Below, piece by piece: positions 34,466 through 44,142 of a DNA stretch of 64,000 nt (position 1 is its first letter; the number at the start of each line of letters is the position of its first letter). The translations under genes and the position numbers were made by a program. The notes under the pieces are model-generated. The model ran no database searches. It was given only the letters and a program-made list of their open reading frames with translations, and was not told the DNA's origin. Source of the stretch: BRHc4a sp049323755 (GTDB taxonomy: Bacteria > Bacillota > Desulfotomaculia > Desulfotomaculales > Desulfocucumaceae); contig JBMOPE010000018.1 in assembly GCA_049323755.1 (NCBI GenBank), positions 124,001 to 188,000 on the forward strand, in the 5' to 3' direction.

Positions 34466-35549
34466 GTTTTCCTCCAAACGCCCCGCGAATTTTTTCCACT
34501 ACCAGTAAAAAGAAAGGCACCACTATCAGAAAGCCTATTCCAAAATAGGCCACTATGGTGCTGTAATTTAAGGTTTGTTCGAAATTTTGGGGAATCAGGG
34601 ATACTATTAGCGCCAGGGGAAAAAGGATAACCGTTATTGTATTTGGCGCAGCAACCCCAAGAGCTTTTTCAGTAGTATACCGGCAGGCAAAGTACATGTT
34701 GGCCACCGGACGAAAGGCTACGAAAACCCAGAATATGATAAAGAAGAATTCAGCCCTTTCTATTACCGGCGCGGTATAGGTCTTTTGTATTGCCATCAGG
34801 CCGAACCTTAATTTTTGGGTTGCATCGGGCCCGAATACACCAATTACAGCAAAGACCACCAAAAGGTATATAATAACTATAATTAAAACCGCAGTCATGC
34901 CCGCCTTGATGACTTCTTTCTTATTTTGGACCAATGGGTAAATCACCAGCAGTATCTCAATACCTATGTAGGAAAAAAAGGTTTTATAGGCCCCCAATAA
35001 TATGTTTTCCAGCCCCGACCCTCCCACTGGCTGGAAAAATGTTAGATCCATCTGGGGTAGCGCACCAAATAGAAATAAAAATAAAACAAGGGCCTCAAAA
35101 AACATTAGCTCATTAACCCTGGCAAGAACACGGGCGTCTCTGGAAGCCAGGTAGGCCGAGACAAAAAGTATAAGTGCAGAAAGCGCCCAGATGGGAGTGG
35201 TGGGGAAGAGGTATGTTTTTAAAACATTGACAAAAATCCTGGCTACAATGCTGGCAAAGACCAGAGCATACAGGATAAAGGCCAGGGAAAGCGCCCTGCC
35301 CGCCCATTTTCCCAGTATTTTTTCGCAGTATTCGGCGAAGGTTGAGTCAGGGTGCCGCCGGGCAATGAGGTTCATTGCCAAAAGACCGGCAATTGGAAGA
35401 CTGGCGCCCAGTATAACAGAAATCCAGGAGTCCTGCTGAGACTCCCTGGCGACATTAGAGGATAGGGTCAGTATACCGACCCCTATGGTGGCACCTATTA
35501 TAGTAAAAATCAATTGCTTGCTGGTGATTATATTCTTTTTATTTTTCAT
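34458..35549 (-). CDS. gerAB: Spore germination protein, GerAB type (permease-like)
   Basis: The B subunit of the germinant receptor is an APC-superfamily membrane protein thought to bind the germinant. The 363 residues form about ten membrane segments, beginning with the family pattern KQLIFTIIGATIGVGILTL. Its start overlaps the end of gerAA by 11 bases and its end overlaps gerAC, indicating strict coupling. The ligand (amino acid or sugar) cannot be read from the sequence. Confidence 0.93.
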   Translation of the reverse strand: MKNKKNIITSKQLIFTIIGATIGVGILTLSSNVARESQQDSWISVILGASLPIAGLLAMNLIARRHPDSTFAEYCEKILGKWAGRALSLAFILYALVFASIVARIFVNVLKTYLFPTTPIWALSALILFVSAYLASRDARVLARVNELMFFEALVLFLFLFGALPQMDLTFFQPVGGSGLENILLGAYKTFFSYIGIEILLVIYPLVQNKKEVIKAGMTAVLIIVIIYLLVVFAVIGVFGPDATQKLRFGLMAIQKTYTAPVIERAEFFFIIFWVFVAFRPVANMYFACRYTTEKALGVAAPNTITVILFPLALIVSLIPQNFEQTLNYSTIVAYFGIGFLIVVPFFLLVVEKIRGAFGGKHA

Positions 35550-37110
35550 TCTCAGGTTCCCCGGGTGACCCGTCTATCCTAAGATTGTCAATATGAGGTA
35601 TTGATGCCGGCCTTTTCCTGTGTTCCTTTATATGGGACACCACAAAGGTGTCACCCATATCGGCATAGCGCATAGGGCTCAGCGGGCCCATGTAGGGGAC
35701 GCCAAAGCTCTCCATCGATACCAGGTGGATGGTGACAAGAAGCCATCCGGCGGCAATTCCCACAGCCCCAAAGGATGCTGCCAGAAACATCATGGGGAAT
35801 TTAATGAGCCTTATTGACAGCGCCATGCTGTAATTGGGAAAAACGAATGAGCTGACTGCGGCCAGTGATACGATTACCACAATAAGGGGGCTGACCAGCC
35901 TTGCCTCTACCACTGCCTGGCCAATTACAATACCCCCTACAACACCCAGTGTCTGACCTACCGATGCGGGCAGGCGCAGCCCGGCCTCACGTAAGATCTC
36001 AACTACAACCTCCATAAACAGCGCCTCGGTAAGGGGTGTGAAAGGCAGTTGCTCCCTTTCTTCGGCGACAGCCAGCAGCAGGTCAGTGGGCATCAGGGAG
36101 TGATGAAAAGTAATAAGGGCTATGTAAACCGACGTTATTGTTGTTGTTATCATCAAAGCCAGGTACCGGACCAGCCGTGCCGCCGACCCCACCACTGTTC
36201 TTTCATAATAGTCCTCGGCGCCCTGAAGAAACTGGAGAAATACCGCCGGGGCCAGCAGAACAAATGGAGTTCCGTCCACCATAATGGCTATTCGCCCCTC
36301 AAGCAGGTTGGCAACGACCTTGTCCGGCCTTTCTGTGCCGTACATCTGGGGAAAGATGCTCCACTTGTGGTCTTCAATAAATCTTTCAATATACCCCGAT
36401 GCTATCATTCCGTCTATTTCTATTCTGGATATGCGGCGGCGGATTTCCTTAACAACCGAAGGGTCCGCAACATCCGACAGATATACAAGGGCAACCTTGG
36501 TGACGCTTCTCTGCCCGATTCTGGTTGCCTCAATGGCAAGTTGGGGCGATCTTATCCTGCGTCTTATGCTGGCAAGGTTTACTGCCAGATCCTCAATAAA
36601 GCCCTCCCTTGAGCCCCGGACTGTCCGCTCGGTAGGGGGCTCCTCAATACCTCTTCTTATACCCCCCCGGGTCTCTATAGTAATACCTTTCTTAAAGCCA
36701 TCTACTATAACGGCTGTGTTACCAAGTAATATATCTACAAGAAAGTCAGCTGCAAGGGTGCGAATTTTGACTACACTGCTATTGGATAGGACCTTTTCCG
36801 CTATGTATTCGAGGGGATTATCCTTATGAGAGGGAAACTCCTGTAATTCCTGCAGCTGATTTATAATTTCTCTATTAATTAAATCGGAATCAACTATGCC
36901 GTCAATATATATCAAAGCGGCCTTTTTCTGCCCGATAAGAATTCTTCTCAGCATTATGTCCACACCGGCGCCAAGCCCGTTATAAATGGCCTGCCTGTCT
37001 TTTTCCAGGTCACCGGTCAGAGTGCCCTGATGTACAGCAGAGTCTATAACTATATCCTGTGGGTCTTTTTTTGTCTTTTTCCATTTGCCGAAAATATCCT
37101 TTAAAGACAT
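35539..37110 (-). CDS. gerAA: Spore germination protein, GerAA type
   Basis: The A subunit of the germinant receptor has 523 residues. A soluble N-terminal half (about 1-300, with KAALIYIDGIVDSDLI and the conserved EPPTERTVRGSREGF) precedes about five membrane segments and a soluble tail. These are the typical GerA-family features, at the usual length of about 500. It is first gene of the operon. The ribosome site before the ATG is weak (GGTGAT). The operon has a single copy of each subunit in A-B-C order. Confidence 0.94.
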   Translation of the reverse strand: MSLKDIFGKWKKTKKDPQDIVIDSAVHQGTLTGDLEKDRQAIYNGLGAGVDIMLRRILIGQKKAALIYIDGIVDSDLINREIINQLQELQEFPSHKDNPLEYIAEKVLSNSSVVKIRTLAADFLVDILLGNTAVIVDGFKKGITIETRGGIRRGIEEPPTERTVRGSREGFIEDLAVNLASIRRRIRSPQLAIEATRIGQRSVTKVALVYLSDVADPSVVKEIRRRISRIEIDGMIASGYIERFIEDHKWSIFPQMYGTERPDKVVANLLEGRIAIMVDGTPFVLLAPAVFLQFLQGAEDYYERTVVGSAARLVRYLALMITTTITSVYIALITFHHSLMPTDLLLAVAEEREQLPFTPLTEALFMEVVVEILREAGLRLPASVGQTLGVVGGIVIGQAVVEARLVSPLIVVIVSLAAVSSFVFPNYSMALSIRLIKFPMMFLAASFGAVGIAAGWLLVTIHLVSMESFGVPYMGPLSPMRYADMGDTFVVSHIKEHRKRPASIPHIDNLRIDGSPGEPENEK

Positions 37111-37200
37111 ATCATCACCATTTATGGCTTACATTTATTTAGCTATCAATATCTCCAAAAGATAAGATTTTATGACAAATGGATAGACATGACGGGCGAT

Positions 37201-37230
37201 CAAAAAAGAAGGCTGACAAACAGCCTTCTT
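37201..37230 (-). terminator. Terminator of the yceG-telA unit
   Basis: A perfect 10-base stem (37221-37230 with 37206-37215, read on the minus strand) is followed by TTTTTT. It lies about 45 bases after the telA stop. Confidence 0.9.
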
Positions 37231-37275
37231 ACCTCTCTAAAGAGGAACATAAAATAGTTCTGATCTTTAATACTC

Positions 37276-38373
37276 TTAATCAATAATCTTCCTGCTGGCG
37301 AAATCTTTTTTCATTTGCTCTAAGCGTTGGCTTCCTTCAATTCTTTTTTGTCTATTTTCGTCCTGAATTTTTTGAGTTTCTTCTATTCCTTTTACGATGG
37401 TCTCCCAGGTTTTTTCCAGAGTTTCTATATTGACAAAACTACCTGACGCCAGCTGGGCAGCCATTTTGGATTGCAAAGCGTTGTTTTCTGCATTTCTCAA
37501 AAGCATTTCATTAGTTTTTTCATCTAAAGCGCTTATTGCCTTTGCTTGAATTTGCTGACGTTTTAACATAATAGAATCAATAATGCACCGTTTAAAAACG
37601 GGTATAGTTACTATGAATGCAGAGTTTATTTTTCTTACCAGATTATAGTTGCTATATGCCATCATTTTTATCTGAGGCATACTTTGTATGGCTATGTTTT
37701 CTGCTAACTTCAAATCGTAAACTCTTTGCTCAAACATATCCAAAAACTGTATCAAATTATTAAGTTCAAGCTGATCAGTTTTATCGCCGGATAATTCTAT
37801 CTTCTTTTGTCTATTAGGTATTATCTTATTTTTAAGTTCATCAATTACAATATCGCCGGCAACAATATATTGTTTAAGCTGTTCGTAATACTGCAGGTTT
37901 TTTTCGTACATAGTCTCCAGTTGTTTATTGGCATTATTTATTTCAGCCTCATATTGTTTAAGTGAAACAAAAACTTTATCTATCTCATCTCCCATTGTGT
38001 GATATTTTTGAAATAATGCTTCTATGGAGTCCTTTGCCATTTTAAATATTCTTTGAAATAGCCCAGGTTTTTTGGGCTGGAAATCTTTAATGTCAAATTT
38101 ATCCATAATATTATTTAGATGCATTAATAATTGCCCGGAATCTTCTATTTTGGTCATTTCCATTGAATAAAGAAGACTGTCGGCAAATTTTGACATTTCT
38201 TCTGCCGCTTCTTTTCCAAAAGTAATAATACTGGTGGGTTCATTAATTTTGACTTGCTTAACAATGTTATTGACCATAGGGGAATTTTGCACTCTAACCG
38301 TAATTTCATCCTTTTGTTTTTCTAAATCATAATCCATTACACCTGTCTGGTTTTCCTTGATTAAATTATCCAT
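37276..38373 (-). CDS. telA: TelA/KlaA (YceH-like) toxic anion resistance family protein
   Basis: This 365-residue, charged, largely helical protein belongs to the TelA family associated with tellurite and other stress resistance. Typical segments are FGKEAAEEMSKFADSLLYSM, the helical core around AGDIVIDELKNKIIP, and AIQSMPQIKMMAYSNYNLVR. It has no signal peptide or membrane span. It follows yceG by 20 bases and is closed by a strong terminator, forming a two-gene unit. In Bacillus the homologous yceG-yceH genes sit with TerD-like genes; no terD is present here. Its biochemical role is not established. Confidence 0.9.
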   Translation of the reverse strand: MDNLIKENQTGVMDYDLEKQKDEITVRVQNSPMVNNIVKQVKINEPTSIITFGKEAAEEMSKFADSLLYSMEMTKIEDSGQLLMHLNNIMDKFDIKDFQPKKPGLFQRIFKMAKDSIEALFQKYHTMGDEIDKVFVSLKQYEAEINNANKQLETMYEKNLQYYEQLKQYIVAGDIVIDELKNKIIPNRQKKIELSGDKTDQLELNNLIQFLDMFEQRVYDLKLAENIAIQSMPQIKMMAYSNYNLVRKINSAFIVTIPVFKRCIIDSIMLKRQQIQAKAISALDEKTNEMLLRNAENNALQSKMAAQLASGSFVNIETLEKTWETIVKGIEETQKIQDENRQKRIEGSQRLEQMKKDFASRKIID

Positions 38374-38393
38374 GCTAATCCTCCTATTATAAT

Positions 38394-40004
38394 TTAACGA
38401 AAAAGCATACTTAATATTGATTTTCTTTGGCGAACAGGCTCATTTAAATCTGGCATTTGAAGCTCATAGGCCACAGAAGGAAGTTGGTGCACATCAAATA
38501 AACCATCCTTTATACGAACCTCAATATTATTATAACTGGTAGGAGTAAATATAATAATATCAATGCCTACTAAATATAGAAATGAAATAATAATTATATC
38601 ATCATCACTAAATATCTCCTTACTGTTATCAAAAATAATTATCTTGGGTATATTTTGAGGGAAGTCAAATTGCTCTATTAATTTTAGAATGTTTTCATCC
38701 ATGGATAGTATTATATTTAAAATCCTGGCTTTAAACAACTTGTCCATGGGGAAGATATAAATATCAGAGGCCATTAACTCTTCTATTTTTGTAAGAATAA
38801 AATCTTGTAAGGAGGATTTTAAATAGGTGTATTTATAAATATCGCTTTTAACTATCTTATCTCTATCTAAAGTCCCGTCTTCATTGATAAAAAAAACATT
38901 AGTACATAAATCACGCTTTGTATAAGAAACTTTTGTAAAGGGTACCTGATTTATTAAATAGACATTATTAGCCTTAAGGAGTTTTCTAAAGGTATCCCAA
39001 TACACAGATATTTCCCTGTGTACACCATTAATTTTGGCAAAAAGATTAGGTATATAAACTTTATTGTTATCAATTCTGAATTCAGGACGCAGTTTAGACT
39101 CTTTGTCCCATAATATCATTAACTCATCATAAGTAGTTTTTAGGGTTATTGGCTGGGTTAAATAACTTGCAAATTGCCAGGGTTTATATAAACCGGAATC
39201 ATTATCATAAATAATTTTATGAATTTCTTCAGAAGCGTTATGCGCAACAGTTGATTTTCTTACTATTTTCTCGGATTTGGGAAACTCTTTAAGCGGCATG
39301 CTATTTGAGTTCTGGATTAAAGTGGTGTATTTGTCCAGGCACTTAATCGATTTAAACAAATCCTTGTCTATTTCAGAATGGATAAATAATATATCACAAC
39401 CAAGCATGGAAATAAATGTTAAGAAGAATAATTCATGAACATTTATTTCACCGTAAAATATTATTTTGGGAACTTCAAAGGGATCTTTACAGAATAATTG
39501 ATCAATATACCTGTTTGTCCAATATATAATTTTCATAGAAAAATTCTTTAGGGCAGAGATATTAATATTTTGTTTATATAACTTATATAACTTAATCAGT
39601 TCCGAAAATTTTTGGTCTAAATGGTCTTTGTATGGATATTTATTCTTCTTAATTAATGATGTAATTCTAATGGATTCAATTTTATTTATACTATCTAATC
39701 TTTGTTTTATAGAGTTAATTTCATCGAATAGTGGATTGGGGAAATGATCAGTAAATTTTAAATAACCGTATTGTAACTCCGTTAACTTCTTGTCTAATAG
39801 GAAGATTTGATTATAATAATCGTTTATGCTATTTTCATCGTTTCCATTTGTGCCAATAAACCGGCAAAAGAAAACAGGAATATTTTCACTAAGGAAACTC
39901 CTCTCATTCAAAGGCAGTAGAATATCTTGAAATATGTTATTTGATTCTTTATATATTACTGCAGGCAAGAAATTCTTCCTCCTTATAAATGATTTTTCTT
40001 CCAT
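38394..40004 (-). CDS. yceG: YceG-like protein, putative component of the Ter-linked biosynthetic module
   Basis: This 536-residue protein resembles Bacillus YceG, a family predicted by comparative genomics to belong to a biosynthetic module of Ter stress systems. Two hydrophobic beta-strand-rich repeats (around KIIFYGEINVHELFFLTFIS and PKIIIFDNSKEIF, with GCDILFIHSE and GIDIIIFTPT) suggest two related Rossmann-like halves. The coding strand is strikingly A+T-rich compared with its neighbours. The frame allows a TTG at 40016, but the ATG at 40004 is preferred; neither has a clear ribosome site. It is followed by telA. Confidence 0.75.
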   Translation of the reverse strand: MEEKSFIRRKNFLPAVIYKESNNIFQDILLPLNERSFLSENIPVFFCRFIGTNGNDENSINDYYNQIFLLDKKLTELQYGYLKFTDHFPNPLFDEINSIKQRLDSINKIESIRITSLIKKNKYPYKDHLDQKFSELIKLYKLYKQNINISALKNFSMKIIYWTNRYIDQLFCKDPFEVPKIIFYGEINVHELFFLTFISMLGCDILFIHSEIDKDLFKSIKCLDKYTTLIQNSNSMPLKEFPKSEKIVRKSTVAHNASEEIHKIIYDNDSGLYKPWQFASYLTQPITLKTTYDELMILWDKESKLRPEFRIDNNKVYIPNLFAKINGVHREISVYWDTFRKLLKANNVYLINQVPFTKVSYTKRDLCTNVFFINEDGTLDRDKIVKSDIYKYTYLKSSLQDFILTKIEELMASDIYIFPMDKLFKARILNIILSMDENILKLIEQFDFPQNIPKIIIFDNSKEIFSDDDIIIISFLYLVGIDIIIFTPTSYNNIEVRIKDGLFDVHQLPSVAYELQMPDLNEPVRQRKSILSMLFR

Positions 40005-40190
40005 TTTTTTATTCAATCGTTATATAATGCTCATTTTAACAAGAAAATTGAAGTATATACTATAAATATTATACAATCTATTATAAATTAAGACAATGAA
40101 TTAGCCTGGAGGACTGCCGTTTACCAAATGCGAACTGCTTTTTTCCTCAGGTTTAAAACAAACACACAATTCTTGTGCCGGGGGGATAAA

Positions 40191-40595
40191 ATGATTCAGG
40201 GTATTAGTCACTTAACCTTTATTGTGAAGGACTTGGAGAGTGCTACAACATTTTTCAAGTCCATTTTTGATGCTGAAGAGATATATTCAGGCGGAGAAAA
40301 CACATTTTCATTATCAAGGGAAAAGTTTTTTCTAATTGGAGGTCTGTGGATTGCGGTGATGGAAGGCGAGTCCATTTCTGACCGTACCTACAATCACGTA
40401 GCCTTCAAAATACGTGAAGAGGAATTCGACGTTTACCAGTCCAGAGTACAGGCGCTAGGCGTGGATTTCCGGCCGCCCCGGCCGAGGGTTGAAGGCGAAG
40501 GCCGCTCATTGTACTTTTATGATTTTGACAATCATCTTTTTGAGCTGCACACGGGCACGCTTTCAGAAAGATTGGCGCGATATGTTCGGGGATAG
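40191..40595 (+). CDS. fosX: FosX-type fosfomycin resistance hydrolase
   Basis: FosX is a Mn-dependent enzyme of the vicinal-oxygen-chelate superfamily that opens the fosfomycin epoxide with water. The 134-residue protein carries the family hallmarks SHLTFIVKDL (metal His), FFLIGGLWIAVMEG, RTYNHVAF (metal His) and RSLYFYDFDNHLFELHTGTL (metal Glu). GGGGGG precedes the ATG at 40191; a longer open frame upstream has no support. It resembles the Listeria enzyme closely by memory. It is monocistronic, divergent from the yceG unit. Confidence 0.92.
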   Translation: MIQGISHLTFIVKDLESATTFFKSIFDAEEIYSGGENTFSLSREKFFLIGGLWIAVMEGESISDRTYNHVAFKIREEEFDVYQSRVQALGVDFRPPRPRVEGEGRSLYFYDFDNHLFELHTGTLSERLARYVRG

Positions 40596-40608
40596 GTATG
40601 CGCCTGAC

Positions 40609-42267
40609 CTAAAGACTAGAGCAACACACACAATTCTTGCCACTGCTTTTTGCTTTATATAGTGCTGTATCAGCCTCCTCAAAAAGCATACTCACATTAC
40701 CTGCACCCGGTGATATGGATGATACACCTATACTGGCAGTAACATGCAGGTTGCCGTATTTCTCTGAAGATATGGCTGTTTCCTCCACAGATTTTCTTAT
40801 TCTCTCAGCTTTAAATTCGGCGTCCCTTTGTTTTGTTCCCGGCAGTAAAATAATAATCTCTTCTCCGCCGAAGCGCCCTACAATATCGCTGTTCCTTACA
40901 TTTTTTGTACAATTACCGGCCACCGCTTTAAGAACCTCATCACCTGTGGAGTGCCCGTATAAATCATTGAAATCTTTGAAATTATCTATATCAAGTATTA
41001 TCAGGGAAATAGTTAACCCTCTTTTTGCACATTTTTTAAACTCACTATCAGCAAGTTCAAAAAAATATCTTCGGTTGAATAAGCCCGTCAATCCATCCCT
41101 GGATGCAAGATTGTTAACCTCAGAAAACCTTCTAACAAGGATAATTGAAACAGCAATCACAAAAAGGAATGCCCCCCAGTGAGCCTTATAATAAATGTGT
41201 AATATTTCTAGATCAATAAGCATGTCAATTAAAAAAAACAGCATTGATGTAAAATAGCCGATTGCGAAAACCTTCCCGTCAACTCCCATCAGGTAAATTC
41301 TTGAAACAATTATAATTGCAGCAACAGCCTCCAGAGACGAAATAAATTCATGAAAGCCGGTGACGGGTGAGATATGGGATGGATTTGCCAATACTATAAT
41401 TACCGCAAAGAAAGAGTACATGAAATGTATTTGCCATATCCTTCTGACAATTGATTTATATCCCGCGCCAAACAATTTTTCCATGAGCATAAAATCAAAC
41501 CCGGTTGAAGGCAGCAAAGTTAATACAAGCATATAGGACCAGAGCAAAGGGTCGTTAAAGAATAATTGTTTAACAGGATTTAGACTTATTGAATATATGC
41601 CCCAGCATATTGCCGTACCACTAAAAGCAAGGTATTCATACCTTTTAGGATTCTTTAAAAACAGAATTAGCGAAAAAAAGCTGATAACCAGAAGGAGTAT
41701 GCCGATAATAAGCTGATCAATAGTTTCAGTCACCAAATTCTTAAGGTGATCATAGCTGGACCCTATTCTTACTTCACGCATTATCCCTATTTCCGAACTG
41801 CCGGAATAAACTTTGAATGACAGGGTTTTTGACTGGTAGTCCTGGCCCAGGGGTAATATATGCCATGGTCCCCAGCCTGCGTAATCGGCACTATCGGCTG
41901 CAGTAAGACTGCCATATTTATAGATTAAGCAGTCATCTAAATATACTTCAAAGGTTTGGTAAACCGACATAAGGAGAAGGCTGGCATCACTCCACTGACC
42001 TTCAGGAATTATAACCCTTAGCCAGAGAATGTTGCTGCCGTTTCTTCCTTGGGGCTGTCCGGGAAATGTCATGGTTTTCCATTCTGTGTCGCCAACGTTG
42101 TTACCCCATTTATACTCCCAGCCGCCAGAGATATTCATTACCTCATTACTGTCCAGATCTGAATTGGCCTCCGCAAGGCCAATGAAAAGGAAGATCTGGA
42201 ACGAGGCTATAATAGCAATTAAAATAATTTTTATAAGGCGAGAACTAAATTGATTACTATTAGCCAT
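40609..42267 (-). CDS. Membrane diguanylate cyclase with 7TM-type sensor region
   Basis: The protein should make cyclic di-GMP. After an N-terminal signal/anchor (about 10-32) comes an extracytoplasmic beta-rich domain (about 35-180, with WGPWHILPLG), then about seven membrane segments, as in 7TMR-DISM receptors, and a C-terminal GGDEF domain (about 390-550) with DGLTGLFNRRYF and the active-site FGGEE. No clear RxxD inhibition site was seen before GGEE. The frame is open upstream, but the ATG at 42267 gives a sensible signal sequence; 552 residues. The ligand is unknown. Confidence 0.88.
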   Translation of the reverse strand: MANSNQFSSRLIKIILIAIIASFQIFLFIGLAEANSDLDSNEVMNISGGWEYKWGNNVGDTEWKTMTFPGQPQGRNGSNILWLRVIIPEGQWSDASLLLMSVYQTFEVYLDDCLIYKYGSLTAADSADYAGWGPWHILPLGQDYQSKTLSFKVYSGSSEIGIMREVRIGSSYDHLKNLVTETIDQLIIGILLLVISFFSLILFLKNPKRYEYLAFSGTAICWGIYSISLNPVKQLFFNDPLLWSYMLVLTLLPSTGFDFMLMEKLFGAGYKSIVRRIWQIHFMYSFFAVIIVLANPSHISPVTGFHEFISSLEAVAAIIIVSRIYLMGVDGKVFAIGYFTSMLFFLIDMLIDLEILHIYYKAHWGAFLFVIAVSIILVRRFSEVNNLASRDGLTGLFNRRYFFELADSEFKKCAKRGLTISLIILDIDNFKDFNDLYGHSTGDEVLKAVAGNCTKNVRNSDIVGRFGGEEIIILLPGTKQRDAEFKAERIRKSVEETAISSEKYGNLHVTASIGVSSISPGAGNVSMLFEEADTALYKAKSSGKNCVCCSSL

Positions 42268-42607
42268 ACTCACATTATTATATCCAATGCTTTTAAAAAC
42301 ATGGCACAAAATCAATTTTTGACCATCATAATAATGGAACATAATGTTAATCTCAGAATTATAATTAAATAGTAACAAAATATGTCATCATAAGCAATAA
42401 TTCGACATTCAATGGAAGACAACCCTTTATGTAGTTGTCCACAAATTTCCTTGGGGAAAAAAATACAGGGGGGAAAAAATAAGTTTGCCGTAGTATTTAT
42501 ACTATAAAACCCTTAGAGCTAACTGGCAGGGCTTAAAAACCCCAATTTTCATCCTGATTGGCGGCCGTTTTATACGGCCCTGAAAAGGGAACGGAGGGAA
42601 TAAAGAA
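42268..42607. other. A+T-rich intergenic region between divergent genes
   Basis: These 340 bases separate the cyclase from the rhomboid gene. They contain TATACT near 42500, a possible -10 for the rhomboid gene without a convincing -35. A segment with ATTTTCATCCT (about 42547) is also found upstream of hisG (about 8277). I see no gene. Confidence 0.4.
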
Positions 42608-43294
42608 ATGATACCTCTCAGAGACAGTGTGAGGCCTAAAAGGGCCCCTTATGTCAACTGGGCGATTATTGCCATTAACCTGTACATATTTATAAGGGAA
42701 TTTTTACTTTCTCCCGCCGAGCTAAACGAGGTATTTTTTACCCTTGGCCTTATACCCTCCAATGTGATGTACGTGCTGATGACCGGAGCCCCGGTGGACT
42801 CGGTGCTTATTACCTTCATAACGGCCATGTTTTTGCACGGTGGCTGGATGCACGTTTTAAGCAACATGCTTTTTCTCTGGGTTTTCGGGGACAATGTGGA
42901 GGACCGGCTGGGGCATTTTAAATACCTTTTGTTTTACCTGGTGGTGGGTATTTTCGGAAGCATTGCCCATATAATCTCCAACCCCTTTTCAGAAGTGCCA
43001 ATAATAGGGGCCAGCGGTGCGGTGGCGGGAATTCTGGGAGCTTATTTTGTTACTTTTCCCAGGGCCAGGGTGCTAACACTGGTACCCATAATAATATTTT
43101 TTACCATAGTGGAGATACCGGCCGTTATATTTCTGGCACTGTGGTTCATTTTACAGATTTTCAACGGCACTGCTTCCCTGGGAGGGGCGGCCAATTCCGT
43201 GGCCTGGTGGGCCCATGTGGGAGGATTCGCTGCAGGTGTTGTTCTTATAAAACTATTGGCGCCCGGAAGGAATCATTTATACAACCGGGAGTAA
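42608..43294 (+). CDS. Rhomboid family intramembrane serine protease
   Basis: This 228-residue membrane protease has six or more spans. The motif HGGWMHVLSNMLFLWVFG marks the rhomboid core; the nucleophile is S136 in GASGAVAG and the general base is H203 in AHVGGFAAG. It starts with the short basic segment MIPLRDSVRPKRAPYVNW, typical of the Firmicutes subgroup. An ACGGAGGG ribosome site precedes the ATG. Its substrate is unknown. A TM1266-family regulator gene follows after 56 bases. Confidence 0.94.
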   Translation: MIPLRDSVRPKRAPYVNWAIIAINLYIFIREFLLSPAELNEVFFTLGLIPSNVMYVLMTGAPVDSVLITFITAMFLHGGWMHVLSNMLFLWVFGDNVEDRLGHFKYLLFYLVVGIFGSIAHIISNPFSEVPIIGASGAVAGILGAYFVTFPRARVLTLVPIIIFFTIVEIPAVIFLALWFILQIFNGTASLGGAANSVAWWAHVGGFAAGVVLIKLLAPGRNHLYNRE

Positions 43295-43350
43295 TTATTT
43301 TATACCATATGGCAATAATATTTGCAGAAAACCAGCGGGAGGTTTGTCAT

Positions 43351-43608
43351 ATGGCCAGAGATATCAGGGTAGTGGGAATACTTGTGGAAAAGAGGGCGGC
43401 TCATGCGCCGGAGGTTCAGGAGGTTCTTACCCGGTACGGCTCGAGGATATTGATGAGGTGCGGCATCCCGGATCCCGGGCGGGAGAGAGGGATAATAACC
43501 CTTACCATGCAGGCTGAAGAGAATGAATACACGGTTATGGAAAATGACCTGCAAAAAATCGACGGTGTGTCAGTAAAAAGCGTAAGCCTGGCAGAAGCCA
43601 TAGGATAA
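43351..43608 (+). CDS. TM1266-family iron-only hydrogenase system regulator-like protein
   Basis: This 85-residue protein has the ACT-like fold of the TM1266 family, named from its association with Fe-only hydrogenase genes. Visible are RVVGILVEKR, the RCGIPDPGRERGIITLTM strand and the C-terminal DGVSVKSVSL. GGGAGG lies 8 bases before the ATG at 43351, which decides the start over an upstream ATG at 43309. No hydrogenase gene is in the window, so the role here is open; the family may bind a small ligand. Confidence 0.85.
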   Translation: MARDIRVVGILVEKRAAHAPEVQEVLTRYGSRILMRCGIPDPGRERGIITLTMQAEENEYTVMENDLQKIDGVSVKSVSLAEAIG

Positions 43609-43632
43609 TTATTAATAAAAGCTATTAAATAA

Positions 43633-43680
43633 CTAGAAGGGGGCCGGTACATTTTCTTATCTGTACCTGCCCCCTTCTAG
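43633..43680. terminator. Strong hairpin after the TM1266-like gene
   Basis: An 18-base stem with a small internal mismatch (43633-43650 with 43663-43680) lies 24 bases after the stop. There is no T-run on either side, so it may work as a barrier or RNA-stability hairpin rather than a classical terminator. Confidence 0.6.
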
Positions 43681-43781
43681 TATACTACAACAATTGATTG
43701 CACTGGCCTGTACCTCCAATCGTTATTTTTGTATGTTAACTTTTAAAAGTCAACATACGTCGAGTTACTACCCATTAGTAG

Positions 43782-43862
43782 TTACTCATTCTCTTCATGG
43801 TCATGCTCGATGCTTTCCAGACCAATTTCTTTAAGAATTGCATCGATTAGTTCTTTTGTCAT
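43782..43862 (-). CDS. 26-residue acidic small ORF
   Basis: A short frame begins MTKELIDAILKEIGLES and ends with an acidic EHDHEENE tail. A GAGGGGGGG ribosome site lies 6-7 bases before the ATG at 43862. It could form one amphipathic helix. The good ribosome site is the main support. I do not recognise it, and it could be chance. Confidence 0.4.
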   Translation of the reverse strand: MTKELIDAILKEIGLESIEHDHEENE

Positions 43863-44142
43863 ATAGTACCCCCCCTCGTGACAGTTTTGTACAAGCTTTT
43901 CAGAATTAAACTTATACTTGATTATCTGATTATATGCTATTTCTGTAATATGTCAATAAAATAAAGGTTAAAATGCTGTAAAAATTTAATGAGTGGTAAA
44001 AAACCAGCTCCCAATAGCAATCTGTTCTGGCATTTTTTTACTGAAGACAAACAATAGGCAATGTTTTCACGCTATTAAAAAGAAAAAAGGGCCGGGAAAT
44101 GCCTAAACCATTCTGTATTCTGACTTCTGCCCTGAAAATAAT

